From the NCBI RefSeq assembly GCF_003060825.1, contig NZ_CP028922.1, positions 2,773,001-2,837,000 of the forward strand: 64,000 nucleotides of DNA, given 5' to 3'. A program made the position numbers and the translations under genes. Numbering within the stretch: position 1 is the first letter of the stretch; each line of letters begins with the position of its first letter. Under the pieces are notes generated by a model, which was not told the origin of the DNA, did not search any database, and saw only the letters and a list, made by a program, of their open reading frames with translations. Shown piece after piece: positions 16,733-25,283 of the stretch. This DNA is from Paenibacillus sp. CAA11. Lineage in GTDB: Bacteria > Bacillota > Bacilli > Paenibacillales > Paenibacillaceae.

Positions 16733-17095
16733 TTACAAACCAGGTATAACTGTATGCGTCTCTTTTAAAATCTGCTCCACTTCTCTTCGCACGTCGGGAT
16801 TCCCTTTAATAAAATCCTTAATCGCGCTTAGATTGGAATCTTTCGAATGGGTCTGATGCGCTGCTTCGGAAGAATGTGAAGACGATTTGACACTGCTTGC
16901 GAGTGAGGTTGCATCGCTGCCTTTTGACTCACTTTTGGGAAAAGTACCATCGTTTTTGCTTTTGGACAGGTCAGCAAACTTCAACATGGATCCAGCCTGG
17001 CCAGCCGCGGACATCAATCCGTTTTTTCGCTTGGATGCCCACACAGTCGCTGCAGCCCCAAGGGCAGCCCCGAATAAAAATGATGATGTGTTCAA
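16733..17095 (-). CDS. Small Ser-rich protein with N-terminal membrane anchor
   Basis: 120 residues, unknown family. The first 20 residues (FLFGAALGAAATVWASKRK) form a single membrane segment followed by basic residues, as in YtxH-like proteins. The middle is low-complexity Ser/Lys/His-rich, and the end (DFIKGNPDVRREVEQILKET) is an amphipathic helix. Start TTG 17095 is 8 bases after AGGAGG. It is divergent from the deacetylase gene at 17191, sharing a 95-bp upstream region. Confidence 0.65.
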   Translation of the reverse strand: MNTSSFLFGAALGAAATVWASKRKNGLMSAAGQAGSMLKFADLSKSKNDGTFPKSESKGSDATSLASSVKSSSHSSEAAHQTHSKDSNLSAIKDFIKGNPDVRREVEQILKETHTVIPGL

Positions 17096-17190
17096 GTGGG
17101 TTACCTCCTTTGTATGTTAAAATCATCAATATTGTTACCGCAGTTTCTTGGACTCATGCGAAATAAAAACAGGGAAAGCGAGGATAATCA

Positions 17191-18078
17191 TTGCACATGA
17201 AAAAATGGCTCATTGTAGCAGCAACCAGCTTACTGCTGCTCAGCTCCTGCACCAAAGAAGAAGCAACTACCCCAGCGCCTGATCAAGCACAAACGGATCA
17301 AGCTGAACCTACAAAGACTGAGGGTGCTGAACCGCCGGCAAGCACAGGGACCCAGGCACAAGTACATACACCTGCTGAGCAAAGCGCGACCGGGGAGACC
17401 GCCAAACCTACTGAACCAAAGAATACAGCTGAGCTAAAATACAAAATGGATAAAGCCTATAATATTGTGCCCATCCAGGAAGGAAGCAGTAAAAAGGTCG
17501 TACTCTTAACCTTCGATGATGGCCCAAAGAAAAAGGAAATGATCAACGGTCTAATCGACGTGCTGGATAAGCACCATGCAAAGGCTATATTTTTTGTAAA
17601 TGGCTACCGTGTTAAGGAGCATCCTGAGTTACTCAAGCTGATCCACGATCGGGGCCAAATTATCGGCAATCATAGCTGGGACCATATTGAGCTCAGAAAG
17701 CTTCCCGCTGCCAAGGTAAAAAAACAGATTGAGGATGTTCAGCAAATTGTTGAGGATACTATTGGAGAAGCGCCGGTGTTTTTCCGTCCTCCCTTCGGTA
17801 CGGGGGGAGATATTGGACGCCAAGTCGCCAAGGAGAACGGTCTGTTATATATGACCTGGTCTAACGGTTCCCTTGACTGGACCATGAAATCAAAAGACCA
17901 GGACAATCCAACCAAGCTGATGAACAACGTGCTGGAGCAGCTCCATCCGGGAAGCAATATTCTCATGCATGAGCTTCCTTGGACCGTAGAGGGACTGGAT
18001 TCGCTGCTATCTGCCTTAGAGAAAAAGGGCTACAGTTTTGTTGATCCGAATACGATTTCAATTAAAGATTCAGAATAA
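17191..18078 (+). CDS. Polysaccharide deacetylase lipoprotein (NodB domain)
   Basis: Secreted carbohydrate esterase of family CE4, acting on peptidoglycan or another N-acetylated glycan. The signal peptide ends in lipobox LLSSC (Cys near residue 20), followed by a Pro/Thr/Glu-rich linker to about residue 90. The NodB domain has LTFDDGP (catalytic Asp and metal Asp), NHSWDH (the H-x3-H metal pair) and RPPFGTGG. 295 residues. The TTG at 17191 has GAGGA at 6 bases; ATG 17197 is an alternative. Single gene with its own hairpin downstream. Exact substrate unknown. Confidence 0.92.
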   Translation: MHMKKWLIVAATSLLLLSSCTKEEATTPAPDQAQTDQAEPTKTEGAEPPASTGTQAQVHTPAEQSATGETAKPTEPKNTAELKYKMDKAYNIVPIQEGSSKKVVLLTFDDGPKKKEMINGLIDVLDKHHAKAIFFVNGYRVKEHPELLKLIHDRGQIIGNHSWDHIELRKLPAAKVKKQIEDVQQIVEDTIGEAPVFFRPPFGTGGDIGRQVAKENGLLYMTWSNGSLDWTMKSKDQDNPTKLMNNVLEQLHPGSNILMHELPWTVEGLDSLLSALEKKGYSFVDPNTISIKDSE

Positions 18079-18083
18079 GCAAA

Positions 18084-18115
18084 GGGAGCAGCCGGGCTAA
18101 TGCCCGGCTGCTCCC
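18084..18115. terminator. Convergent hairpin between the deacetylase and the 18.1-19.2 kb operon
   Basis: Perfect 14-bp stem (18084-18097 with 18102-18115) and a 4-base loop. It lies between convergent stop codons and probably serves both strands; neither side has a long T-run. Confidence 0.75.
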
Positions 18116-18128
18116 TCTCATCATGGTT

Positions 18129-18572
18129 TTATGATTTCAAATGCTTTAAGCCCCATGGCGATTCATGCATTCCCCACCATAGCAAAAGAACGGTTAATGC
18201 AATAAATAGGATTAACAGTGAATTAAAGAACCACTTCTGCACCCTATTCCTGCTGGATGGGAACAGTTCGGACCGCGATGGAAGGTCCTCTGTTAGTCCC
18301 GCCTCCAAATCCACCTCTTCCTCAAGTCGGCCTGACAGCTTCTTCTGCTGGCGTGATCGTGAACGGGAGGTACTGAGCCCGTTTCTCTGCTCCCTCAGGT
18401 TAACACCGTCCGTTTTCGACCTTCTGTTGACCTCTTTCTCTTTTGGTAATACCTCTATAGCCCCACTAGAGCCTGGCTCATTACCCGCTTTGCTGTCGGT
18501 ATACGCCGCTCTTTTCTTAAGTTGTCTTCGACTCCCGGAGAGCCTTTCTACTCTGCTTAAGCGCTCGTTCAT
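18129..18572 (-). CDS. Hypothetical protein with C-terminal membrane anchor
   Basis: 147 residues, no family recognised. The N-terminal 110 residues are polar, rich in Arg, Lys, Ser and Glu and probably disordered; the only hydrophobic stretch is near the C-terminus (WFFNSLLILFIALTVLLLWWG), followed by a short tail. It begins 2 bases after the CPBP protease gene ends, so they are one operon. In B. subtilis the equivalent place holds ypbE (a LysM protein), but no LysM is seen here. Confidence 0.6.
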   Translation of the reverse strand: MNERLSRVERLSGSRRQLKKRAAYTDSKAGNEPGSSGAIEVLPKEKEVNRRSKTDGVNLREQRNGLSTSRSRSRQQKKLSGRLEEEVDLEAGLTEDLPSRSELFPSSRNRVQKWFFNSLLILFIALTVLLLWWGMHESPWGLKHLKS

Positions 18573-18574
18573 CT

Positions 18575-19156
18575 CTACCTCCGAAAACGGATCACTAGGC
18601 CCGAGACCAAATCAATCAGAAAATGACAAACAATCGGTGCCCATAGTGTGCCTGAATAAATGTAAATAAGTCCCAATCCGTAGCTACTGAGAAAAACCCA
18701 TCCTGTCGGAATCCAGTGACGCAAGTACCTAATATGAATCACTGCGAACAAGATGCTTGTCCAGTATGGCCCGAAGGCATGCTGGATTGCTCCGCGAAAC
18801 AACAGCTCCTCACACACCGCAACAACTGCGGCAATCGCTACAATGTGCCACACAGGCCTATTGCGAAAGAGCATTTCATTAATTCCACCGTCATCCATGC
18901 TTTTCTCGGAGATTACTTTAGAAACCAGCAGATCCGCCACAAACATGACCGCTGCCAGCCCGGCTCCCCATAGCAGAAAATTATAATTATCAGGGAAATA
19001 GAATAGCTTTAACGGGTTACGCCTTTGGAACAGAAAAATTATCATGCTGATAATAAATGTTAATCCTTGAGTCAGATACAGGTTGATTAACAACAGCTGA
19101 TCATTTAATTGACCTGGCTCCACCCGTTGAATTTTAATTTTCATTTTCTTTTTCAT
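18575..19156 (-). CDS. CPBP-family intramembrane metalloprotease
   Basis: 193-residue multi-pass membrane protein of the CAAX protease/bacteriocin-processing (Abi) family. Motif 1 EELLFRG (E-E-x3-R) is near residue 117, motif 2 FAVIH (F-x3-H) near 136 and motif 3 HFLIDLVSG (H-x3-D) near 180. By neighbourhood (beside serA and the mecB-like gene) it corresponds to B. subtilis YpbD. Substrate unknown. Confidence 0.88.
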   Translation of the reverse strand: MKKKMKIKIQRVEPGQLNDQLLLINLYLTQGLTFIISMIIFLFQRRNPLKLFYFPDNYNFLLWGAGLAAVMFVADLLVSKVISEKSMDDGGINEMLFRNRPVWHIVAIAAVVAVCEELLFRGAIQHAFGPYWTSILFAVIHIRYLRHWIPTGWVFLSSYGLGLIYIYSGTLWAPIVCHFLIDLVSGLVIRFRR

Positions 19157-19309
19157 GTATTGTCTGCCTGTCCTTTTTGTTTATATTTATTAAAGCACTC
19201 TAAAGTAAAATCATACCTCAAATAAGAGACCAGATTCAAGGCGCCTAAAGATGGGATCTTAGGCCTGAAACCTTGAAAATAATTGGCAGAAAATAAGCTT
19301 TTTACGCTA

Positions 19310-19338
19310 TTGACACCTTTTACAGACCATGTTACATT
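19310..19338 (+). promoter_or_regulatory. Sigma-A promoter of the serA T-box leader
   Basis: TTGACA at 19310-19315, 17-bp spacer, TACATT at 19333-19338 preceded by an extended TGT. Start of transcription is expected near 19345. Confidence 0.75.
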
Positions 19339-19344
19339 ATGAAA

Positions 19345-19618
19345 AATTACTTTTTGGATAAACACGTTGAAGGAGAAAAGTCGCCTTTGAGCTATCAGAG
19401 AGCCGGTGGTCGCTGTGAACCGGCAGCCTTAATTGCGAACTTTAGCACTCCGGAGTTGCTGTATTGAATGAAGTAGATACAGTCGGATGAATTCCGTTAT
19501 CATTCTTGTCGAAAGACAGCTGAGGCCGCATCTGCAAGGATTCGGCGAAATAGGGTGGTACCACGAACAACTCTCGTCCCTTACTACGGCAGTAGTATGC
19601 GGACTAGAGTTTTTTTGT
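19345..19618 (+). promoter_or_regulatory. T-box leader of serA, probable serine specifier
   Basis: The highly conserved T-box sequence AGGGTGGTACCACG is at 19552-19565 and the AGAGAG element at about 19398. The sequence GAACTTTAGCACTCCGGAG places AGC (19444-19446), a serine codon, where the specifier is expected. A terminator follows: AACTCTCGTCC (19569-19579) pairs with GGACTAGAGTT (19601-19611) before seven T. Uncharged tRNA-Ser would favour the antiterminator and switch on serA, which makes the first serine-pathway intermediate. The specifier call is by position, not by folding. Confidence 0.9.
19569..19618 (+). terminator. T-box terminator
   Basis: Stem 19569-19579 with 19601-19611 followed by TTTTTTT; the 5' half overlaps the T-box antiterminator pairing region. 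Confidence 0.85.
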
Positions 19619-19713
19619 TATATCTGGGGATTTACTCATATATTGCCCTTGGATGCACACTTGTACTTTGACACATTAACCCAATGCATGAAAAAAGCAT
19701 GACCTTAAAAATC

Positions 19714-19836
19714 GAGCCCATGCTTCCGATGTGTTTTGTCGTTGTTTCTCGGGAAGCTTATGCTATACAAACTTGAGCCCATGCTTCCGAAGTAGTTTTG
19801 TCGTTGCTGCTCAGGAAGCTTATGCTATACAAAACT
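19714..19836 (+). repeat. Tandem 61-bp hairpin repeat in the serA leader
   Basis: Two adjacent copies begin GAGCCCATGCTTCCGA at 19714 and 19775 and end TTATGCTATACAAA(A)C. They differ at about eight positions. Each contains an inverted pair CATGCTTCC...GGAAGCTTATG, so each can fold by itself. They lie after the T-box terminator and end about 5 bases before the serA SD. Origin and role unknown. Confidence 0.85.
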
Positions 19837-19851
19837 TGAGGAGGATATATC

Positions 19852-21441
19852 ATGTACAAAGTGTTAGTGTCGGATCCGATCAGTGATCTGGGAATTCAGC
19901 AGTTGGTAGACGCAGAGGATGTAGTTGTTGAGAAGAAGACCGGCCTTAGTGAGGCCGAGCTCATCGAGATCATCCCTCAGTATGATGCTCTGTTAGTTCG
20001 CAGCCAGACCAAGGTCACAGAGAACATTATGGCGGCCGGGGACCGGCTGAAGGTTATCGGCCGTGCAGGCGTTGGAGTCGATAATATTGACCTTGAGGCT
20101 GCGACCAAACGCGGCATCATCGTCATTAACGCCCCTGACGGCAATACGATTACAACTTGTGAGCACGCCTTTGCCATGATGATGGCCTTAGCTCGCCATA
20201 TCCCTCAAGCTTATGCGAAGACCATTAATGGCACTTGGGATCGTAAATCCTTCCTAGGGGTAGAGCTTCGTAACAAGACGTTAGGCGTGCTTGGCATGGG
20301 CCGGATTGGCAGCGAAGTCGCCAAGCGCGCCAAAGCCTTCGGCATGAATATTTTGGGCTACGACCCTTTCCTTACGGCAGACCGTGCCGAGAAAATGGGA
20401 GTGACCCTGGCAACGGTTGATGAAATCGTGAGAAATGCGGATTTTATCACCGTTCATACGCCTCTGACGCCTGAAACCCGGCATATGATATCAGACCCCC
20501 AGTTTGCGGTGATGAAAAAGGGTATGCGGATTGTCAACTGTGCCCGCGGGGGAATTATTGACGAGAATGCCCTGATCACTGCGCTGGATGAAGGTATCGT
20601 GGCAGGCGCTGCATTTGACGTATTTGAGCAAGAGCCACCACAGCCGGACCATCCTTTCCTGCATCATCCTCAGATTATCGTTACGCCTCACTTAGGGGCT
20701 TCTACGATTGAAGCACAGGAGAATGTGGCGATCGACGTATCGGAGCAGGTGCTGCATATTTTGCGGGACGAACCGTTCAAGAATGCGGTAAATATGCCCC
20801 CAGTCGCCGTTAGCGTGATGAATAAACTGTCTCCCTATTTTACACTTGGCGAGAAGATTGGCTCATTGGCCGCGCAAATCAATCAGGAAACCGTTCAGGA
20901 AATCCTTGTGGAATATGCCGGCGATTTATCGGAAGTAGATACTCAGCCTCTAACCCGCTATATTTTAAAAGGAGTGCTGTCTCGTCACTTCGCAAATGAC
21001 GTAAACATCGTCAACTCCCTCCACTTAGCCAAGGCTAGGGATGTAAAAGTGGTCGTCTCGCAAACCGCGGCAACCCATGGCTTCACAAATTCAATTACCG
21101 TGACTCTGAGAGCCTCTAATAAACACGAACACCGCATCGCGGGCACACTGCTCACCGGCTATGGCGAACGGATTGTCCAAATTGACCAATTCCCAATCGA
21201 CATTGCACCTGAAGGCCACTTGCTCGTGATCTCCCATAATGACAAACCAGGAATCATTGGTCATGTGGGCACCCTGCTAGGTCAAAATGGTGTGAATATC
21301 GCTGCCATGCAGGTGGGTCGGAAGATCGTCGGAGGCGAAGCCATTATGGTGCTAACCGTAGACAAATCGGTTCCGGCAGAGGTTCTGACTCAACTCACAC
21401 AGCTGCCTGAACTGAAAAGCGCTCAGGAAATAGCCATTTAA
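19852..21441 (+). CDS. serA: D-3-phosphoglycerate dehydrogenase
   Basis: First enzyme of serine synthesis, oxidising 3-phosphoglycerate with NAD+. Seen: NAD-binding motif GVLGMGRIGSEVAKRA near residue 145, catalytic Arg/Glu/His region (NCARGGIIDENAL; TPHLGASTIEAQENVA), an intervening regulatory domain, and a C-terminal ACT domain (LLVISHNDKPGIIGHVGTLL). 529 residues, standard for the long form. AGGAGG-type SD lies just before the ATG. Monocistronic, controlled by the T-box leader. Confidence 0.97.
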   Translation: MYKVLVSDPISDLGIQQLVDAEDVVVEKKTGLSEAELIEIIPQYDALLVRSQTKVTENIMAAGDRLKVIGRAGVGVDNIDLEAATKRGIIVINAPDGNTITTCEHAFAMMMALARHIPQAYAKTINGTWDRKSFLGVELRNKTLGVLGMGRIGSEVAKRAKAFGMNILGYDPFLTADRAEKMGVTLATVDEIVRNADFITVHTPLTPETRHMISDPQFAVMKKGMRIVNCARGGIIDENALITALDEGIVAGAAFDVFEQEPPQPDHPFLHHPQIIVTPHLGASTIEAQENVAIDVSEQVLHILRDEPFKNAVNMPPVAVSVMNKLSPYFTLGEKIGSLAAQINQETVQEILVEYAGDLSEVDTQPLTRYILKGVLSRHFANDVNIVNSLHLAKARDVKVVVSQTAATHGFTNSITVTLRASNKHEHRIAGTLLTGYGERIVQIDQFPIDIAPEGHLLVISHNDKPGIIGHVGTLLGQNGVNIAAMQVGRKIVGGEAIMVLTVDKSVPAEVLTQLTQLPELKSAQEIAI

Positions 21442-21461
21442 TCATATGTGTAGATAAATGA

Positions 21462-21490
21462 AGCCCGGCAGAAATGCCGGGCTATTTAAT
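21462..21490 (+). terminator. Terminator of serA
   Basis: AGCCCGGC (21462-21469) pairs with GCCGGGCT (21476-21483), followed by ATTTAAT. Confidence 0.7.
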
Positions 21491-21574
21491 ATCCAAGATA
21501 TAGAAATGTTCCACGATGAACAAGATTAATCTTGCGCATTCAACAAAAAAGCACCCTTTTGACAAAGGATGCTG

Positions 21575-23005
21575 TCAAGCTTCCTGGCTTTCGACAGGCA
21601 GCTCAATGATAAATACTGTGCCTACGCCCAGTTTACTCTCTGCCCGAATGGTTCCATGGTGGGCTTCCACAATATTCTTAACAATATATAGACCTAGCCC
21701 TGTTCCTACGGCTTCACCGCGCACTCTGGCTTTATCCGCCTTGTAAAATCTATCGAAAATGTAGGGCAAGTCCTCCGGAGGAATACCAACGCCGAGATCC
21801 CGTACAGCTATACGCGCCTTCTTTCCCTGAGAAGAGTCCACAAGAGAGCCTTCTATGCGAATTCCCCCTCCCTCATGGGTATGACGGAACGCATTATCCA
21901 GTAGATTTGTCAGCACTTGCTCCAGTCGATCTTCATTCGCCTGTTCCAGCACAAGTGAACCCTCTGCTATTTCCAGTCTCAATTCAATATTACGTTCTTT
22001 GGCGCGAACATTGAATTTCCGGTATACCCGCTCCATCAATTCTTTGACGTTAGTCAGGCGCATCTCCATCTTAGTATGGCCATCTTCCATGCGGGCCAGG
22101 TCAAGCAGGTCGTGCACCAATCTTCCCATACGAAGCGACTCATCGTAAATCACCTGCACCAGCTCGCGTGCTTCCTCTGGAGAAGAAGCCATGCCGTCGA
22201 GAATTGCTTCACTATAGCCCTGCATCATCGACAGCGGGGTTCGAATTTCATGGGATACATTAGCCACAAAATCTCTGCGCATCTTCTCCAGCTTGACTTC
22301 TTCAGTTACGTCCCGCAAGACCGCTACTGCCCCGCGGACATCCCCCTCAGACGATAACGGTGCCATGTGTACAGACCAGACTCCCTGCCTCACATGAACA
22401 TTCATGCTCTGGTCCCCTTCTTGTTCCAATACTTTTGTAAACATCGGAACAAGAGGCTCAGGTATCGGGACATGATCACCCGATTTCTCTCTATCAGTCA
22501 AATCCCTGTCTTTTTTCCAAGAATGCAAAATACGGTCACCGGGCGGATTGGTCAGAATGACCGTACCGGAACGATCCAATGTAATCACCGCGTCATTCAT
22601 GCTTCGCAGCACACTTGCCAAATGGTCCTTCTCATGATTCAAGCTGCGGATCGTGTCCTCCAATTCTTCAGCCATATGGTTGAAGCTGTTGGCCAGCACT
22701 CCAATCTCATCACTGGTTCTCAGTGACAGGCGCGTATCATAATTCCCTTTGCGGATAGAATCAGCAGCCTGTATTAATAGACGCATGGGCTGTGTAATTT
22801 TTGTAAACAGAAACAACGCAAAAAACGTAGTCAGGGCGAACCCCGCAACGGATACAAAGAAAAAGAACCTCGTGATGGCTTCAGAGTCAGTAAAGTTCGT
22901 ATCAATATAAGGCAGGACCAAAAGCCCAAGTGTCAAGAGGACCGTGGCGACCAGTACGGTAATTGTCATCCAGAGCTTGCCGACGAGCGATCTCCAGAAG
23001 TTCAC
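21575..23005 (-). CDS. resE: Sensor histidine kinase, ResE-like
   Basis: Membrane kinase partner of ResD, which in B. subtilis controls aerobic/anaerobic respiration genes. Order of parts: TM1 (about 11-33), a very short external loop, TM2 (about 45-68), HAMP (to about 120), PAS (about 126-225), HisKA with phospho-acceptor in VSHEIRTPL (about 250), and HATPase with NLLDNAFRHT and VGTGLGLYIVK. At 476 residues it is about 110 shorter than B. subtilis ResE, the loss being the extracytoplasmic domain. It begins with GTG just after the resD stop. WalK-like kinases share this layout, so the name rests on the resD neighbour. Confidence 0.85.
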   Translation of the reverse strand: MNFWRSLVGKLWMTITVLVATVLLTLGLLVLPYIDTNFTDSEAITRFFFFVSVAGFALTTFFALFLFTKITQPMRLLIQAADSIRKGNYDTRLSLRTSDEIGVLANSFNHMAEELEDTIRSLNHEKDHLASVLRSMNDAVITLDRSGTVILTNPPGDRILHSWKKDRDLTDREKSGDHVPIPEPLVPMFTKVLEQEGDQSMNVHVRQGVWSVHMAPLSSEGDVRGAVAVLRDVTEEVKLEKMRRDFVANVSHEIRTPLSMMQGYSEAILDGMASSPEEARELVQVIYDESLRMGRLVHDLLDLARMEDGHTKMEMRLTNVKELMERVYRKFNVRAKERNIELRLEIAEGSLVLEQANEDRLEQVLTNLLDNAFRHTHEGGGIRIEGSLVDSSQGKKARIAVRDLGVGIPPEDLPYIFDRFYKADKARVRGEAVGTGLGLYIVKNIVEAHHGTIRAESKLGVGTVFIIELPVESQEA

Positions 23006-23722
23006 CTACTTGGCAACCTCCAGTTTATAGCCTACGCCCCATACCGTAGTGATCATGGCCGCAGACTCGGGCGATACCTTGTTCAATTTCTCCCGCAGCC
23101 GCTTTACATGCGTATCGACCGTGCGAAGATCACCGAAAAATTCATAATTCCAAACATCCTTGAGCAGCTCTTCTCTGGAAAACACCTTATCTGGTGAAAC
23201 CGCCAAATAATGAAGCAATTCATATTCCTTCGGTGTCAGACTGACCTCCTGGCCCCCTGCAGTTACCCGGTGTGCATCATGCTCAATAATTAGGTGAGGG
23301 AACACGATATTATTGCTTGTCCCATTCTCCTTCGTTAAGTAAGCGGTAGCAGACGATCTACGGAGGATAGCTTTTACCCGGTAAATGACCTCACGCGGAC
23401 TAAACGGCTTGACCACATAGTCATCCGCTCCCACTTCAAAGCCCTGAACACGATTGATTTCTTCTCCTTTAGCCGTCAGCATCAGCACCGGGGTAGATTT
23501 GACTTGTCTTAACCGATTGCAAACCTCTATGCCATCCATGCCAGGCAGCATGACGTCCAGGATCACCAGATCATATTCTCCGCCACCTGCCATTTTCAGT
23601 GCTGTCTCCCCGTCTTCTGCTTCATCAATCTCGAAGCCTTCCTTCTCCAAATACATCTTAAGCAGGCGGCGGATTCTTTCCTCATCGTCCACTACCAAAA
23701 TTCGATTCACTTGCTCTGACAT
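23006..23722 (-). CDS. resD: Response regulator ResD (OmpR/PhoB family)
   Basis: 238 residues: receiver domain with DDE (residues 12-14), phospho-acceptor Asp in VILDVMLPG and Lys in VKPFSPRE, then a winged-helix DNA-binding domain (LTPKEYELLHYLA ... DTHVKRLREKL). The N-terminus ILVVDDEERIRRLLKMYLE is very close to B. subtilis ResD. SD AGGGG lies 9 bases upstream. In B. subtilis resABC precede it; here they are missing and rluB is only 150 bases upstream. Confidence 0.92.
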   Translation of the reverse strand: MSEQVNRILVVDDEERIRRLLKMYLEKEGFEIDEAEDGETALKMAGGGEYDLVILDVMLPGMDGIEVCNRLRQVKSTPVLMLTAKGEEINRVQGFEVGADDYVVKPFSPREVIYRVKAILRRSSATAYLTKENGTSNNIVFPHLIIEHDAHRVTAGGQEVSLTPKEYELLHYLAVSPDKVFSREELLKDVWNYEFFGDLRTVDTHVKRLREKLNKVSPESAAMITTVWGVGYKLEVAK

Positions 23723-23814
23723 CTTAACAACCCCTTCATCATCTTCCCCGATTCCTGTTCTTTCCTCACCTGTCCTATTTTACTATTGCATAACACGGGA
23801 GTTCAAACGAAATC

Positions 23815-23845
23815 TGCAAAAAACAAGGCGGCTGCCCGGCCGCCC
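23815..23845 (-). terminator. Terminator of rluB
   Basis: GGCGGC (23827-23832) pairs with GCCGCC (23839-23844); TTGTTTTTT follows on the minus strand. Confidence 0.8.
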
Positions 23846-23872
23846 TATCTTAACTTCAACTACCAAGATCCT

Positions 23873-24616
23873 TTATCGCTTGCTGCGCTTCTCAGCAGTT
23901 TTGGCGCTTTGCTTCAAGCCTTCAATTTCAGCTTTGGTTAAATGACGGAATAAGCCGCGCTTCATAGTTCCAAGATACAAATCCCCGAAAGCAATGCGCT
24001 TCAAACGCTGAACAGGGTGGCCAATCGCTTCAAACATCCGACGGACCTGCCGATTTCTGCCTTCATGAATCGTAATCATAATCGTTGCTTCTTTATTGTC
24101 AGGATCAACGTCATGATACTCCACTTCAGCCGGGTGGGTCATCCCGTCATCAAGCATAATCCCTTTCTTCAGCTTATCCAAATCCGTGCCGTGAGGAACG
24201 CCTTTAACGGTAGCTAAATAAGTTTTGGGTACATGGTGCTTGGGATGAGTCAATAAATGGGCAAAATCTCCGTCATTCGTCAGGAGAAGCAGCCCTTCCG
24301 TGTCGTAATCAAGCCGTCCAACCGGATATACTCTTTCCCGAACTCCCTTCAAATAATCGGTGACAATCTTGCGGCCCTGTGGGTCCGTGGCGCTCGTGAT
24401 CACGCCCTTCGGCTTATTCAGCAGAAGATAAACCTTCTTCTCTGCCCCGATATTTCGGCCCTCCACCGTAATGGAATCTACGGACGGATCCGCTTTGGTG
24501 CCTAGTACGGTAACCGTTTCACCGTTAACCTGGACTTTGCCGGCCAAAATAAGCTCCTCGCATTTGCGGCGCGAAGCTACTCCAGCTTGTGCCAGTATTT
24601 TCTGCAATCTCTCCAT
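23873..24616 (-). CDS. rluB: 23S rRNA pseudouridine synthase, RluB family
   Basis: Makes pseudouridine in helix 93 of 23S rRNA. N-terminal S4 RNA-binding domain (RLQKILAQAGVASRRKCEELI) and the RsuA-type catalytic core with GRLDYDTEGLLLLTNDG, containing the nucleophilic Asp. 247 residues, with a basic C-terminal tail. GAGGTGA lies 9 bases before the ATG. It sits between spmB and resD as in B. subtilis, but has terminators on both sides so it is probably a single-gene unit. Confidence 0.95.
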   Translation of the reverse strand: MERLQKILAQAGVASRRKCEELILAGKVQVNGETVTVLGTKADPSVDSITVEGRNIGAEKKVYLLLNKPKGVITSATDPQGRKIVTDYLKGVRERVYPVGRLDYDTEGLLLLTNDGDFAHLLTHPKHHVPKTYLATVKGVPHGTDLDKLKKGIMLDDGMTHPAEVEYHDVDPDNKEATIMITIHEGRNRQVRRMFEAIGHPVQRLKRIAFGDLYLGTMKRGLFRHLTKAEIEGLKQSAKTAEKRSKR

Positions 24617-24677
24617 GAATTTAAGTCACCTCATCTTCATGATACCCATATGTCACATAAATCACAATACCATAACA

Positions 24678-24702
24678 CGCAAAACGCCCTCGGAAGAGGG
24701 CG
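24678..24702 (-). terminator. Terminator of the dacB-spmA-spmB operon
   Basis: CGCCCTC (24685-24691) pairs with GAGGGCG (24696-24702) with a 4-base loop, followed on the minus strand by TTTTGCG. Confidence 0.75.
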
Positions 24703-24749
24703 GAATTTGCTGTCGAAAGCTGCCTATCATTTCTTATTTTTGTTGGCTT

Positions 24750-25283
24750 TTAGGAATTAAACAAGAGCAGGCATACAGCGATAGCTGCAATGAAGCCTAC
24801 AATATCTGAGAACAATCCAACCTTCAGTGCATATTTCCCATTTCGGATGCCCACGGCTCCAAAATAAACAGTTAGCACATACAGCGTAGTATCCGTGCTT
24901 CCTTGTATCGTAGAAGCGATACGCCCAATCATGGAGTCAGGGCCATAGGTCTTGATCAGATCAGTTGTAAATGCCAGTGAACCTGTCCCTGTCAAAGGTC
25001 TAAGAAATCCTAATGGAAGCACTTCTGCTGGAGCATGGAACCAATTCATAACAGGGGCAAGCAAGCCGACGAAGAAATCCATAGCTCCGGAAGCTCGAAA
25101 AACACTGATGGCAACCATCATCCCTACCAGATGAGGAATAATCCCGATGGCCGTAGAGAAGCCGTCCTTGGCCCCATCTACAAACGACTCATATACAGGA
25201 ACTTTTCGCATCGACGCATAGAGTGGAATAAACGCAATCATGACGGGAACCGCCCAAGCGGAGATAAGATGAACCCAATTCAA
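24750..25283 (-). CDS. spmB: Spore maturation protein B
   Basis: Membrane protein of 177 residues with nucleoside-recognition (Gate-like) domain features: VDGAKDGFSTAIGIIPHLVGMMVAI near the start and GSTDTTLYVLTVYFGAVGI near the end. Together with SpmA and DacB it is needed for proper spore core dehydration. The start is TTG 25283, overlapping the spmA stop and 9 bases after GGAG, so translation is coupled. Confidence 0.96.
   Translation of the reverse strand: MNWVHLISAWAVPVMIAFIPLYASMRKVPVYESFVDGAKDGFSTAIGIIPHLVGMMVAISVFRASGAMDFFVGLLAPVMNWFHAPAEVLPLGFLRPLTGTGSLAFTTDLIKTYGPDSMIGRIASTIQGSTDTTLYVLTVYFGAVGIRNGKYALKVGLFSDIVGFIAAIAVCLLLFNS

Larger units (their letters stand above)
19157..19851. 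other. Regulatory region between the CPBP protease gene and serA
   Basis: About 700 bases without a protein gene. It holds the divergent start region of the CPBP operon, a sigma-A promoter at 19310-19338, a T-box leader to about 19618 and a tandem 61-bp repeat at 19714-19836 just before the serA ribosome site. Confidence 0.85.

Noticed and set aside
19714..19836. CRISPR-like direct repeat
   Set aside because: Only two copies, directly abutting with no spacer, each with a hairpin, and no cas genes. It is a tandem leader repeat.
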